From Acidobacteriaceae bacterium UBA1307 (GTDB taxonomy: Bacteria; Acidobacteriota; Terriglobia; Terriglobales; Acidobacteriaceae), in assembly GCA_002307235.1 (NCBI GenBank), contig DBTV01000022.1, forward strand, positions 74,425-128,901: 54,477 bases of DNA, written 5' to 3'. The notes below the pieces were generated by a model, which searched no databases, was not told the origin of the DNA, and saw only the letters and a program-made list of their open reading frames with translations. A program made the translations under genes and the position numbers. This document shows, one piece after another, positions 30,929-39,541 of the stretch (position 1 is its first letter; each line of letters opens with the position of its first letter).

Positions 30929-32035
30929 CTACTTGAGCGTGCAACCGGCGGGCGCGTTGACGGGATTGCAGCGTGCGGCGGCGCCTTCTGGCAGACTCAC
31001 GCTGTAGTGACCGGGCCACACCGCGGGCTCGCTTGCCGGGTAGTCGGTGCTGAGCAGCTGGGCACCGCTGGCGAGCATGGCATCACGCCGTGCGGTGCTG
31101 TTGGCGCGGGCTTCGACGGTGTTGACGTCGGTGCGGGCGCGGACGAGATAGCCCTGTTGGACGAGTGAACGAATCTCTTCGGATGGGCCATCGTTGCGTT
31201 CAAGAAAAGCCGCATCGTCGGCGCCGGGCGTCGCGTTGGTGAAGAGAATCCGGCCGCGCAGCGAGGGGTGGCCTTCAAGATAGACCGGGGTCATCGGTCG
31301 CTGATCCATCAGGAAAACAACCTTGCCGAGCGTGGAGGCGAGCGTAGGCCAGCCGGTGCTGCGAATCGCCTCGTTGAGCGTGGCGTGGGTGCCACGCACA
31401 TCGTCTGGCGTGAGGATTTCATCGCGCGAAAAGACGGAGAGAATCTCGGCGTCGAGCGCATCGAAGACGGAGGGAGTGAAGGGCTCGGGGACGGTCTTCT
31501 GAATGTGAGGCATCGGCGCGTCCTGCTTGGTTTCGATCAGCAGAAACAGGGGAATGTGGCGTGGATGCGCCTGGGACCAGCGGCGGACCTCGGTGAGACA
31601 GCCGATGAGCGTCTGGCAGGTGCTGCGATAATCGATGTCTTGCACGTGAAGCACCTTGAAGCCGGGCTTTTTCATGAGCCCCGTGGGATCAAAGGGAGAA
31701 TCGGCGGGCAGATGCGCGGCTTCGAGGAGATGTGGCGCGAGCGGATCGGCGTAGAGGCCGCCCTTGGCGTCGGCATAGACGTCGAGCTCGATCTGGCGCA
31801 CGCCGGCATCGAACTGCGCGGCGAGTGGCGCGTGCTGGTATTCGAGTGCTGCGAATTCCTTCGGAGCCTTGGCCTTCCACAGCGCCATCTCATGGGGCGC
31901 AATGCCGGCATGGTAGCTGTTGTGGGTGCCGACGACCTGAATCTGATTGAGTCGAAGGGCGTTTTGTTGGGCAAAGCAGGGCAGGAGAAGCAAGGCAAAC
32001 CCTAGTGAAGAAAGGCCGCAACGGCGAAGAAGCAT
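30929..32035 (-). CDS. Secreted PI-PLC-C1-like phosphodiesterase (Ca2+-dependent PI-PLC family)
   Basis: 368 residues with a signal peptide (about 1-23, ending CFAQQ). TIM-barrel PI-PLC features: VGTHNSYH with catalytic His38, IELDVYAD with likely Ca ligands Glu83 and Asp85, and KVLHVQDID with the second catalytic His130. GKVVFLMDQRP and YLVRARTDVNTVEARANS are also typical of the bacterial Ca-dependent group. It would cut a phosphodiester in a lipid or glycerophosphodiester; the real substrate is unknown. SD GGAGG before the ATG. Divergent from the ABC-F gene. Confidence 0.85.
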   Translation of the reverse strand: MLLRRCGLSSLGFALLLLPCFAQQNALRLNQIQVVGTHNSYHAGIAPHEMALWKAKAPKEFAALEYQHAPLAAQFDAGVRQIELDVYADAKGGLYADPLAPHLLEAAHLPADSPFDPTGLMKKPGFKVLHVQDIDYRSTCQTLIGCLTEVRRWSQAHPRHIPLFLLIETKQDAPMPHIQKTVPEPFTPSVFDALDAEILSVFSRDEILTPDDVRGTHATLNEAIRSTGWPTLASTLGKVVFLMDQRPMTPVYLEGHPSLRGRILFTNATPGADDAAFLERNDGPSEEIRSLVQQGYLVRARTDVNTVEARANSTARRDAMLASGAQLLSTDYPASEPAVWPGHYSVSLPEGAAARCNPVNAPAGCTLK

Positions 32036-32137
32036 CGAAAAAATCCTCCGGGAAATCCGCGCTTGGGGCGCGAGTGCCCCTAGGCTAACCGATGAGGGTG
32101 CGAGCGCGCGCCCGTTGTTCTGCGAAAATAAAAGAGA

Positions 32138-34081
32138 ATGCTTTCACTGATAAAAGCTGGAAAACGTTTTGGCCCCCGCGAATTGTTCATGGAGGCCGAT
32201 TGGCTGATTCGACCGAACGAAAAGACGGCGCTGGTCGGCGCCAACGGCACCGGCAAGTCGACGATGATGAAGATCCTTGCCGGGCTTGAGCCTGTGGATT
32301 ACGGCGAGGTTGAGCAGACGCGTGGCATGAGCATCGGCTATCTGCCGCAGGAGGGCCTGAAGATGACCGGGCGCACCGTCTTTGACGAGTGCCTGAGCGT
32401 CTTCGACGGGCTGCGTGCGATGCAGAAGGAGGCCGAAGAGGTCGCCGTGCAACTATCGGAACTGGAGCACGGCACGGCGGAGTATGAGTCCGCGGCGAAT
32501 CGCTATTCGCTGCTGCAGGAGCGGTTCCAACTGCTCGACGGCTACGCGCTCGATGCGCAGGTCGGCTCGGTGCTGACCGGACTCGGCTTTGGCAAAGAGG
32601 ACTGGACGCGGCACACGGACGAGTTTTCGGGTGGCTGGCAGATGCGCATCGCGTTGGCGAAGCTGCTGCTGGAGCGGCCGAATCTGCTGCTGCTCGATGA
32701 GCCGACGAACCATCTCGACCTCGAAACGCGCAACTGGCTTGAGGATTATCTGAAGAACTATCCCTTCGGCTATGTGCTGATTTCGCATGATCGCTACTTT
32801 CTCGATGTAACGGTGGATCGCACGGCGGAGCTGTGGAACAAGCGGCTGACGCTGTTCTCGGGCAACTATGCGAAGTACCTGAGCCTCAAGGACGAGCGGC
32901 GCACGTTGTTGATGTCCGCCTATCGCAATCAGCGCGAGCAGATCGAGCATCTGGAGGCCTTCATCAACCGCTTCCGCGCGCAGGCCACGAAGGCCAAGCA
33001 GGTGCAGTCGCGCATCAAGGAACTGGAAAAGATCGAGCGCATCGAGATTCCCGAGGAAGAGCCGGTCATCCACTTCAAGTTTCCGCAGCCGCCGCCTTCG
33101 GGGCGCACGGTGGTCGAGGCCGAGGGTGTTTCAAAGAACTACGACGAGAAACACGTGCTCAAGAACGCACGCTTCTCGATTGAGCGCGGCGACCGCGTGG
33201 CGCTGGTCGGCGTCAACGGCGCGGGCAAATCGACGCTGGTGAAGCTGTTGATCGGCGAAGAACTGCCGACGAGCGGTCAGGTCAAGCTCGGCCACAATGT
33301 GATTCCCGAATACTTCGCGCAGGATCAGTACAAGGTGCTTGACCCGGATGCGCGGATTCTTGACGACATCAGCCGCGCGGCGATGAAGGTGCCCGAGTCG
33401 GAGTTGCGATCGCTGCTGGGATGTTTTCTGTTCAAGGGCGATGACGTTTTCAAAAAACTCGGCGTGCTGTCGGGTGGTGAGCGCAATCGTTACGCGTTGG
33501 CGCGGATTCTGGTTTCGCCGTCGAATCTGTTGCTGCTTGATGAACCGACCAACCATCTCGACATGCGCGCCAAGGATGTGTTGCTGAACGCCATCGCGGC
33601 CTTCAGCGGCACGGTGGTCTTTGTCTCGCACGATCGCGATTTCATTGATCGGCTGGCGACGCGCGTGCTCGAAATTGCCGACGGCAAGGTGACTTCATAC
33701 GAGGGCAACTACGAGGACTATCTGCGACGCAAGGATGCGGAGGCGGCAGGCACGATTACGGCTTCGGCCACTGCGCCCGTGGCTTTGACGGCCAGCGCGG
33801 AGGTCGCGCCCGCTTTGGAGTCGGCTCCGCAACAGGAGAAGAAAGAAGCTCGTCGGGTCAATCCCATCAAGTTGAAACAGATGCAGGAGCGTTGCGCGTT
33901 TCTTGAAGAAGAGGTGCCGCGCGTCGAGGCTTCGATTGCGACCACCGAGCATCAGCTCGCTGTTTTTGTTTCCGCGGAGGAAACGCAGCGACTCTCCGAT
34001 TTAGTCGCGAGTTTGCGCACGCAGTTAGATGCGTTGACGGCTGAGTGGGAAGACCTGATGTTGCAGCTTGAAGAGGGGTAG
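32138..34081 (+). CDS. ABC-F family ATPase (ribosome-associated)
   Basis: 647 residues with two ATPase domains on one chain and no membrane segments. Domain 1: Walker A GANGTGKST (34-42), signature FSGGWQMR, Walker B LLLLDEPTNHLD. Domain 2: GVNGAGKST (358-366), LSGGERNR, LLLLDEPTNHLD. Between them is the ABC-F linker rich in charged helix (QREQIEHLEAFINRFRAQATKAKQVQSR). The C-terminal ~100 residues form a coiled coil after an Ala-rich linker, as in Uup-type proteins. Members bind the ribosome E site and act in translation or antibiotic protection; which applies here is unknown. Followed by a strong terminator. Confidence 0.94.
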   Translation: MLSLIKAGKRFGPRELFMEADWLIRPNEKTALVGANGTGKSTMMKILAGLEPVDYGEVEQTRGMSIGYLPQEGLKMTGRTVFDECLSVFDGLRAMQKEAEEVAVQLSELEHGTAEYESAANRYSLLQERFQLLDGYALDAQVGSVLTGLGFGKEDWTRHTDEFSGGWQMRIALAKLLLERPNLLLLDEPTNHLDLETRNWLEDYLKNYPFGYVLISHDRYFLDVTVDRTAELWNKRLTLFSGNYAKYLSLKDERRTLLMSAYRNQREQIEHLEAFINRFRAQATKAKQVQSRIKELEKIERIEIPEEEPVIHFKFPQPPPSGRTVVEAEGVSKNYDEKHVLKNARFSIERGDRVALVGVNGAGKSTLVKLLIGEELPTSGQVKLGHNVIPEYFAQDQYKVLDPDARILDDISRAAMKVPESELRSLLGCFLFKGDDVFKKLGVLSGGERNRYALARILVSPSNLLLLDEPTNHLDMRAKDVLLNAIAAFSGTVVFVSHDRDFIDRLATRVLEIADGKVTSYEGNYEDYLRRKDAEAAGTITASATAPVALTASAEVAPALESAPQQEKKEARRVNPIKLKQMQERCAFLEEEVPRVEASIATTEHQLAVFVSAEETQRLSDLVASLRTQLDALTAEWEDLMLQLEEG

Positions 34082-34123
34082 AGCCACAGCTTCGATCCGT
34101 TCCGGTTGTTTCTATTTTGGTAC

Positions 34124-34169
34124 AACAAGAGTCCGCTTCGCCGAAACAGGCGTGGCGGACTCTTGTTTT
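34124..34169 (+). terminator. Intrinsic terminator of the ABC-F gene
   Basis: 13-bp perfect stem (34124-34136 with 34155-34167), a loop with an inner CGCC/GGCG pairing, and TTTT at its end. Confidence 0.85.
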
Positions 34170-34442
34170 ATCGCAATTTTCGGGATAAGATTCTCCCCAT
34201 TCATGCATTCGTCGATCCAAGCCGCTCGGCCACTCACCTGTTGTCGTTTCTAGGTGTGCCCTTTCTGCGACGGATGGTCCGTGTCTTTCCCCAGTGGTTC
34301 TGAAGTACTGTTGTTTGTCTTGAAAATCTGCGACGAATTCTCGTGCCCGGTTGCAGGGCTTCGTGCCGTTTTTGGCGCATGGAAATCTTCCGCCGCATCG
34401 CCTCATCGCTCAACCCAAAAGTATGTCAGGAGAAATGAGTCT
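34170..34442. other. Intergenic region, nothing recognised
   Basis: After the terminator there is no convincing gene. An open frame from 34254 joins the next gene but has no signal for its start. AGGAG at about 34428-34432 is the ribosome site for the gene at 34443. Confidence 0.5.
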
Positions 34443-35363
34443 ATGCGTAATTCCGTGGTTCGTTTGTTGACTTTTGTTTTTCGCCAGTCCGCTCTCGTGT
34501 CGTTTGCTGCATTGTTACCGGTGTTGCTGGCTTCTGTGGCGCACGCGCAACTGGGCTATGAAGGCCCGACGGGTATCTTCGTGACGCCGCTGGCCGCAGT
34601 TTCGCCTTCGCCGCTGCATGGCGTGGGCCGTCCGACGATTGCCTATCACGTGCTGGCCACCGGCCCGGTGATCGGAGACTTCAATACGGTCTCCTTTACC
34701 GAAGGCTTTGCCAAGCGCTTTGAGGTCGGATACACGCGCGAGGATCACTCGGCGGGCAGTACGGCGGCCTTGAGCCCGCTGTGGACCAACGGTCTGAATC
34801 TGTTTCATGCCAAGGCCGTGGTGGTGCCGGAAAATTTCGGCAAGACCAAGTGGGTGCCGGGCATCGCCATTGGTGGCATCGCGCGCACCAATGACAGCAA
34901 CGTTGGCAATGGTGCCAATGGACAGACCAAGACCAACGGTGACATCTACGTGGTCGCGACCAAGATCATCACCCAGACCAAGAAGGTTCCGCTGGTGCTG
35001 AACGCGGGCGTGCGCGGCACGAATGCTTCGCTGTGGGGGCTTGGCGGCAATGCGCCCGATTTTGTGGCGCGTGCCTTTGGCGCGGTGGGTTTTGTCTTTA
35101 CCGGACCGGGCAAGAGCGCGATTATTCTTGCCTCCGAGGTGGCGCAGCAGCCGCAACGCATTAAGGTGACAAGCGCCGCGGGTGTGAGTTCTTCGGCCTT
35201 CGACATTCCGACCTCAATTGATTACGCGATTCGCGTTGTGCCGTTGCCCAAACACCGGCTCAACATTGACGCGGGCATTTTGCAGGCGGCAGGACGGATT
35301 GCACCGGGTGTGGACCTAAAGGCACGGGCGCGATTCGCTTTCGGCATCACCTACGGCTTCTAG
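34443..35363 (+). CDS. Putative outer-membrane beta-barrel protein (DUF3034-like)
   Basis: 306 residues. Signal peptide about 1-35 (LVSFAALLPVLLASVAHAQ). The mature protein starts LGYEGPTGIFVTPL and continues with alternating strands, GFAKRFEVGYTREDH, KTKWVPGIAIGGIART and so on, and ends in aromatic FAFGITYGF, a typical beta-barrel C-terminus recognised by BamA. The layout is like DUF3034 proteins, which is a guess. ATG at 34443 with AGGAG upstream; the frame extension before it lacks a signal peptide. Confidence 0.75.
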   Translation: MRNSVVRLLTFVFRQSALVSFAALLPVLLASVAHAQLGYEGPTGIFVTPLAAVSPSPLHGVGRPTIAYHVLATGPVIGDFNTVSFTEGFAKRFEVGYTREDHSAGSTAALSPLWTNGLNLFHAKAVVVPENFGKTKWVPGIAIGGIARTNDSNVGNGANGQTKTNGDIYVVATKIITQTKKVPLVLNAGVRGTNASLWGLGGNAPDFVARAFGAVGFVFTGPGKSAIILASEVAQQPQRIKVTSAAGVSSSAFDIPTSIDYAIRVVPLPKHRLNIDAGILQAAGRIAPGVDLKARARFAFGITYGF

Positions 35364-35654
35364 CGCATGGAGAGGGGCTGCGCACCGTCTGTGCGTGGCC
35401 CTGTTGCTCTGTGGCACAAAAAAAGAATTTAAAAAAAGGCGCGGAAGGTGCTTGCGAAAATGATCGTCGCGGGGTAGGCTTAAGCCATGCAAACGCGTCG
35501 ATGTCGCTAAACCGTTCCGGTGGATGCCCGACGCGGAGCCGCGCTCTTTGAGCGATGGCGTCCTGCCCAATCATTACAATCTAAAAATTCATCCATCGAA
35601 CTCGAAGTGTCTTTCGCTTCGTCGGGATTCTGTCTCGAAAAAAGGAGATGCATC

Positions 35655-36629
35655 ATGGCGCATATCGCCGCGAGTGTGACGGAGTTGATTGGAAAAACTC
35701 CGCTGGTGCAGTTGAACCGTCTGGGTGTTGGCTTGCCTGGCAAGGTCGTCGTCAAGTTGGAGAGCCAGAACCCGGTGGCTAGCGTGAAGGACCGCATCGG
35801 TCTGGCGCTGATCGAGGCTGCTGAAAAGGCAGGCAAGATCACACCGGGCAAGACCATTCTGATTGAGCCGACCAGCGGCAATACCGGCATTGCGCTTGCC
35901 TTTGTGGCCGCGGTGAAGGGCTACAAGCTGATCCTTACTCTGCCGGAATCGATGAGCCTTGAGCGGCGCGTTCTGCTGCTGGCCTTTGGTGCCGAGATTG
36001 TACTGACGCCTGGTCCTGCGGGCATGAAGGGTGCCGTGGCCAAGGCGAACGAGATTCTGGCCAAGACTCCCGATGGTTACATTCTGCAGCAGTTTGAGAA
36101 TCCGGCGAACCCCGCGATTCACTACGCGACGACCGGCCCCGAGATCTGGGAAGACACGGATGGCAAGGCTGACATTCTTATCTCTGGCACGGGTACCGGC
36201 GGCACGCTGACCGGCATCGCGAAGTACATCAAGGAACGCAAGCCGAGCTTCAAGGCCATCGCTGTGGAACCGACCGATAGTCCCGTGCTCTCCGGCGGCA
36301 AGCCTGGTCCGCACAAGATTCAGGGCATCGGACCGGGCTTTGTTCCGGGCGTGCTCGACCGCAGTCTCGTTGATGAGATCATCCAGGTTTCCAACGACGA
36401 TGCGTTGAACACCGCGCGCGAGTTGCCGCTGAAGGAAGGCCTGTTTGTGGGCATCAGTTCCGGTGCCGCCGTTTGGGCTGCGTTGCAGGTGGCCGCGCGG
36501 CCGGAGAGCGCGGGCAAGCTGATCGTGGCGATTCTGCCCAGCTTTGGTGAACGCTATCTGTCGACGCCGTTGTTTGAAGGCTTGCGACAGAAGGCTCTGG
36601 CATTGCCTACTGAGCCTGTGACTTTATAA
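35655..36629 (+). CDS. cysK: Cysteine synthase A (O-acetylserine sulfhydrylase)
   Basis: 324 residues. PLP enzyme making cysteine from O-acetylserine and sulfide. The PLP lysine is Lys45 in ASVKDR; EPTSGNTG binds the substrate carboxylate, SGTGTGGTLTG binds the phosphate, and GISSGAA is the serine that contacts the pyridine ring. The ATG at 35655 has AAGGAG upstream; the longer frame in front is not conserved. The -10-like TACAAT is at 35575. cysE follows 85 nt later, giving the whole serine-to-cysteine step from one locus. Confidence 0.97.
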   Translation: MAHIAASVTELIGKTPLVQLNRLGVGLPGKVVVKLESQNPVASVKDRIGLALIEAAEKAGKITPGKTILIEPTSGNTGIALAFVAAVKGYKLILTLPESMSLERRVLLLAFGAEIVLTPGPAGMKGAVAKANEILAKTPDGYILQQFENPANPAIHYATTGPEIWEDTDGKADILISGTGTGGTLTGIAKYIKERKPSFKAIAVEPTDSPVLSGGKPGPHKIQGIGPGFVPGVLDRSLVDEIIQVSNDDALNTARELPLKEGLFVGISSGAAVWAALQVAARPESAGKLIVAILPSFGERYLSTPLFEGLRQKALALPTEPVTL

Positions 36630-36714
36630 ATAAATAGAGTACAAATAGATAAACACATTTGGTGCGCGCGGTGGCGAGACTTGACGCAGACCGCGCGCTT
36701 CAAATCTACAAGCG

Positions 36715-37446
36715 ATGAATGTACTGGCCCGTATTCGCGACGACGTACACTCGGTTTTTGAGCGAGACCCGGCGGCGCGTTCCTGGGCAGAGGTTCTGCT
36801 CTGTTATCCGGGCTTGTGGGCCGTCTGGATCCATCACCTTTCGCACGGTCTCTGGAAGGCAAAATTTCGTTTGCTGGCGCGGCTGGTTTCGCAGGCTGCA
36901 CGCTTTTTTACCGGCGTCGATATTCATCCAGGAGCGCAACTGGGCCATCGCCTGTTTATCGATCATGCGACCGGCGTGGTGATTGGCGAGACGGCGATCA
37001 TAGGCGATGACGTGACGCTCTATCAGGGCGTGACGCTCGGGGGCACCGGCAAGCAACATGGCAAGCGCCATCCGACGCTGTGCGATCGCGTTTTTGTCGG
37101 CAACAACGCGAACCTGCTCGGCAACATCACGATTGGTGAAAACTCGCGTGTGGGCGCGGGCTCGGTGGTTTTGAGCGATGTGCCGCCGAACTCGACGGTG
37201 GTCGGCGTGCCGGCGCATATTGTTTATCGCAATGGCGAGCGGCTGTTGATTACCGACCCGCATGACATCAAGGACCCGCTCTCGGATGCGCTGATTGCTT
37301 TAGCCGCGCGCGTGGACGATCTCGAACGGCAACTGAATCGCGTGCCGAGCGTTGAGCCGTTTACCGCCGAGGCCGCCGAGCGGCAAGCCTATCGTGACGA
37401 ACTCGACCGCATGCGCCAGTATGTGTCGATGGGCGAAGGAATTTAG
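36715..37446 (+). CDS. cysE: Serine O-acetyltransferase
   Basis: 243 residues. Acetylates serine with acetyl-CoA. A short N-terminal helical part is followed by a left-handed beta-helix: GVDIHPGAQLGHRLFIDHATGVVIGET, VTLYQGVTLGGTGK, then NANLLGNITIGENSRVGAGSVVLSDVPPNSTVVGVPA. A charged C-terminal helix of ~60 residues ends in GEGI. The final isoleucine is the residue that CysE inserts into the CysK active site to form the cysteine synthase complex. ATG start at 36715. Partner of the adjacent cysK. Confidence 0.95.
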   Translation: MNVLARIRDDVHSVFERDPAARSWAEVLLCYPGLWAVWIHHLSHGLWKAKFRLLARLVSQAARFFTGVDIHPGAQLGHRLFIDHATGVVIGETAIIGDDVTLYQGVTLGGTGKQHGKRHPTLCDRVFVGNNANLLGNITIGENSRVGAGSVVLSDVPPNSTVVGVPAHIVYRNGERLLITDPHDIKDPLSDALIALAARVDDLERQLNRVPSVEPFTAEAAERQAYRDELDRMRQYVSMGEGI

Positions 37447-37574
37447 GGGCGGCGAGTTAGCGGGGTTAGCCGCGCTACGCGCGTGTTAGCGGGGTTTGCG
37501 GGAGTCGTCTCGATGCGCCTCCCGCTAATTTCGCTAACTTGCTAACTTGCTAACTCGCTAACTTGCTAGCCGCG
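37447..37574. repeat. TTAGC-type repeats folded as a large inverted repeat
   Basis: Left half: GAGTTAGCGGGGTTAGCC and GTTAGCGGGGTTTGCGGGAG. Right half: CTCCCGCTAATTTCGCTAAC, then four GCTAACTT/GCTAACTC units at about 37532-37565. The centre GCGGGAG/CTCCCGC forms a perfect hairpin. Lies between the convergent cysE and M2 genes. Confidence 0.75.
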
Positions 37575-39482
37575 CTACCGCTTTGCCGCCGCTGCGTTCT
37601 GCTGCTTCAGCCAGGTGTAGAGCGGGGCAAAGTAGTCGAGCATGGGCTGCGCGTCGAGGTGATCGGTGCCGGTCATTTCTTTCAGCGTCTGTTGCCAGGG
37701 CTGCGACTGTCCGGCGGCGAGCATGGTTTCCAGCTTGGCTCCGGCAGCCTTCGATCCGTAAAAGCTGCAACGGTTCAGCGGGCCCGAGTAGCCACTGGCG
37801 TCGCACATCGCCTTGTAAAACTGGAACTGATAGACGCGCGCGAGGAAGTAGCGGATGTAGGGCACATTGGCCGGGACGTGATTCTTGGCACCGGCATCGA
37901 AATCGGCTTCGGTGCGTGTGACAGGCGGCGCGATGCCCTGATATTTTGCACGCAGAGCCCACCATGCCTTGTTGTAGTCGGCCGGCTTGATCTGGCCCGA
38001 GAAGACCTGCCAGCGCCACTGGTCGAGCGCGAGGGCGAAGGGCAGGAAGGCGATCTTGTCGAGCGCCGTGCGCAACTGCAGCGGAATGTCGGCCTCGGCG
38101 GGCGGTTCGGACGTGGTGAGCCCGATCTGCTTCAGGTAGGCGGGCGTGATGGAGAGCGCAATGGCGTCGCCGATGGCCTCGTGAAAGCCGTCATTGGCAC
38201 CGTTGCGGAACAGGAAGGGCTGCTGGTTGTAGGCGCGCTGATAGAAGTTGTGGCCGAGCTCGTGATGCACCGTGGTGAAGTAATCCTCGTTGACCTCGAT
38301 GCACATCTTCACGCGCAGATCGTCGGCAGAGTCGAGATCCCAGGCCGAGGCATGGCACAGTGCTTCGCGGTCACGCGGATGCACGAACTGCGAGCGCTCC
38401 CAGAAGGATTTGGGCAGCGGCTTGAATCCCAGGGAAGTGAAAAAACTTTCGCCATAGTGGACCATGGCTTGCGCGGCGGCCAACTGCGCGGCGTGGCCCG
38501 CGTCCGAGCTCAGGTCAGCATTCGGTGTGAAGGCCTGCGTGGCGACAGGGCTGCGTTCAGAGATCTGCTTTTTGAGTGCGACTTCAAGATCAATGGGGGT
38601 GAACTGCGCCAGCTTGGGATCGGTCGGCGCCACGATGTCGTAGATGTTGCCCCACTCCTGCGCCCACATGTTGCCGAGCAGGTGCGCGGGGATCAGGCCA
38701 TCGGGCCGGTCGGCGGCCTTGCCGTACTTGGCGATGAGCCGGTTGCGCACGTAGGTGTGCAACTGTTGGTAGAGCGGCTCAAGCTGCTTCCAGGTGCGCT
38801 CGATCTCGGCGGAAAACTGGTCGGGCGTCATGTCATAGCCCGCGCGCCACAGGTCACCGGCATCGTGATAGCCAAGCTCCTTCGCGCCGGTGTTCTGCAG
38901 ATCCATGAAGCGTGCGTACTGGTCGCGCATGGGCGCGCCAATCGCGTGCCAGCCGGTCCAGATCTCTTCAAGTTCCTTGGGATCACGCGACTTGGCCATG
39001 ATGGCCGACAGTGCATCGATGCCGAGGCATTTTTCGCCCGCTGCGGTCTTGCGGCAGTACTTGCCCTTGCCGTAGGCGCCGGTGAGCGCGGCTGCCAGTT
39101 GTGACTCTTCGGCCAGTTGCTTCGGGTCAGTGGGCGCGGCGGGCGCATTCACTTGCAGCAGCTCAAGCTGGCGGCGCTGGTCGGCAGGCAGGGCGAGCTT
39201 GTCGAAGCGATGGCTTGCGGCGATCAGCGCGAGTGTGCGCGCGGTGCTCTCTTCGTTGACCAGAGCTGAGGTGGCCTCGGTGTCTTCATTGATGTAGGTC
39301 TCGGCGGTCCACTCGGAGTGACCGGAGGCGACGCCCCATTTGAGCAGCTCGGCGTTGGTCTCGTCGAGAAAGGCCTTGGCCTCGGCGGGCGTGGGCGGTG
39401 CGGCGGGCTTGGGGCTTTGCGCAAGGGCGACGCTTGCCAGCGCCGTGGAACAGACGATGGCGGAGAATTTTTTTAGATCCAT
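37575..39482 (-). CDS. Secreted M2-family (ACE-like) peptidyl-dipeptidase
   Basis: 635 residues. Signal peptide about 1-21 (AIVCSTALASVALAQ). Zinc site HELGH at 407-411 and Glu435 in GFHEAIGDAIALS, the exact spacing of angiotensin-converting enzyme. Other ACE features: NMWAQEWGNIY, the RNGANDGFHEA loop and the C-terminal YIRYFLARVYQFQFYKAMC. It would remove dipeptides from the C-terminus of peptides in the periplasm. The ATG at 39482 follows a -10 box by 6 nt. With the M13 enzyme it points to peptide feeding. Confidence 0.95.
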   Translation of the reverse strand: MDLKKFSAIVCSTALASVALAQSPKPAAPPTPAEAKAFLDETNAELLKWGVASGHSEWTAETYINEDTEATSALVNEESTARTLALIAASHRFDKLALPADQRRQLELLQVNAPAAPTDPKQLAEESQLAAALTGAYGKGKYCRKTAAGEKCLGIDALSAIMAKSRDPKELEEIWTGWHAIGAPMRDQYARFMDLQNTGAKELGYHDAGDLWRAGYDMTPDQFSAEIERTWKQLEPLYQQLHTYVRNRLIAKYGKAADRPDGLIPAHLLGNMWAQEWGNIYDIVAPTDPKLAQFTPIDLEVALKKQISERSPVATQAFTPNADLSSDAGHAAQLAAAQAMVHYGESFFTSLGFKPLPKSFWERSQFVHPRDREALCHASAWDLDSADDLRVKMCIEVNEDYFTTVHHELGHNFYQRAYNQQPFLFRNGANDGFHEAIGDAIALSITPAYLKQIGLTTSEPPAEADIPLQLRTALDKIAFLPFALALDQWRWQVFSGQIKPADYNKAWWALRAKYQGIAPPVTRTEADFDAGAKNHVPANVPYIRYFLARVYQFQFYKAMCDASGYSGPLNRCSFYGSKAAGAKLETMLAAGQSQPWQQTLKEMTGTDHLDAQPMLDYFAPLYTWLKQQNAAAAKR

Positions 39483-39494
39483 GGCGAGAGTATA
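39483..39494 (-). promoter_or_regulatory. Leaderless-type -10 element for the M2 peptidase gene
   Basis: On the minus strand TATACT (39489-39494) is followed by exactly 6 nt (39483-39488) and the ATG at 39482. A weak TTTCGT lies 17 nt further upstream. Confidence 0.5.
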
Positions 39495-39541
39495 GCCGGT
39501 GGGACAACAGAACGAAACTGAATGCTAGAGTGAAATTGCCG

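Noticed and set aside
37563..39104. 513-codon plus-strand frame opposite the M2 peptidase
   Set aside because: Antisense of a complete zinc peptidase gene; no recognisable domain.
39398..39541. Upstream extension of the beta-helix gene frame
   Set aside because: It overlaps the start and promoter of the divergent M2 gene; the ATG at 39542 directly precedes a membrane signal.
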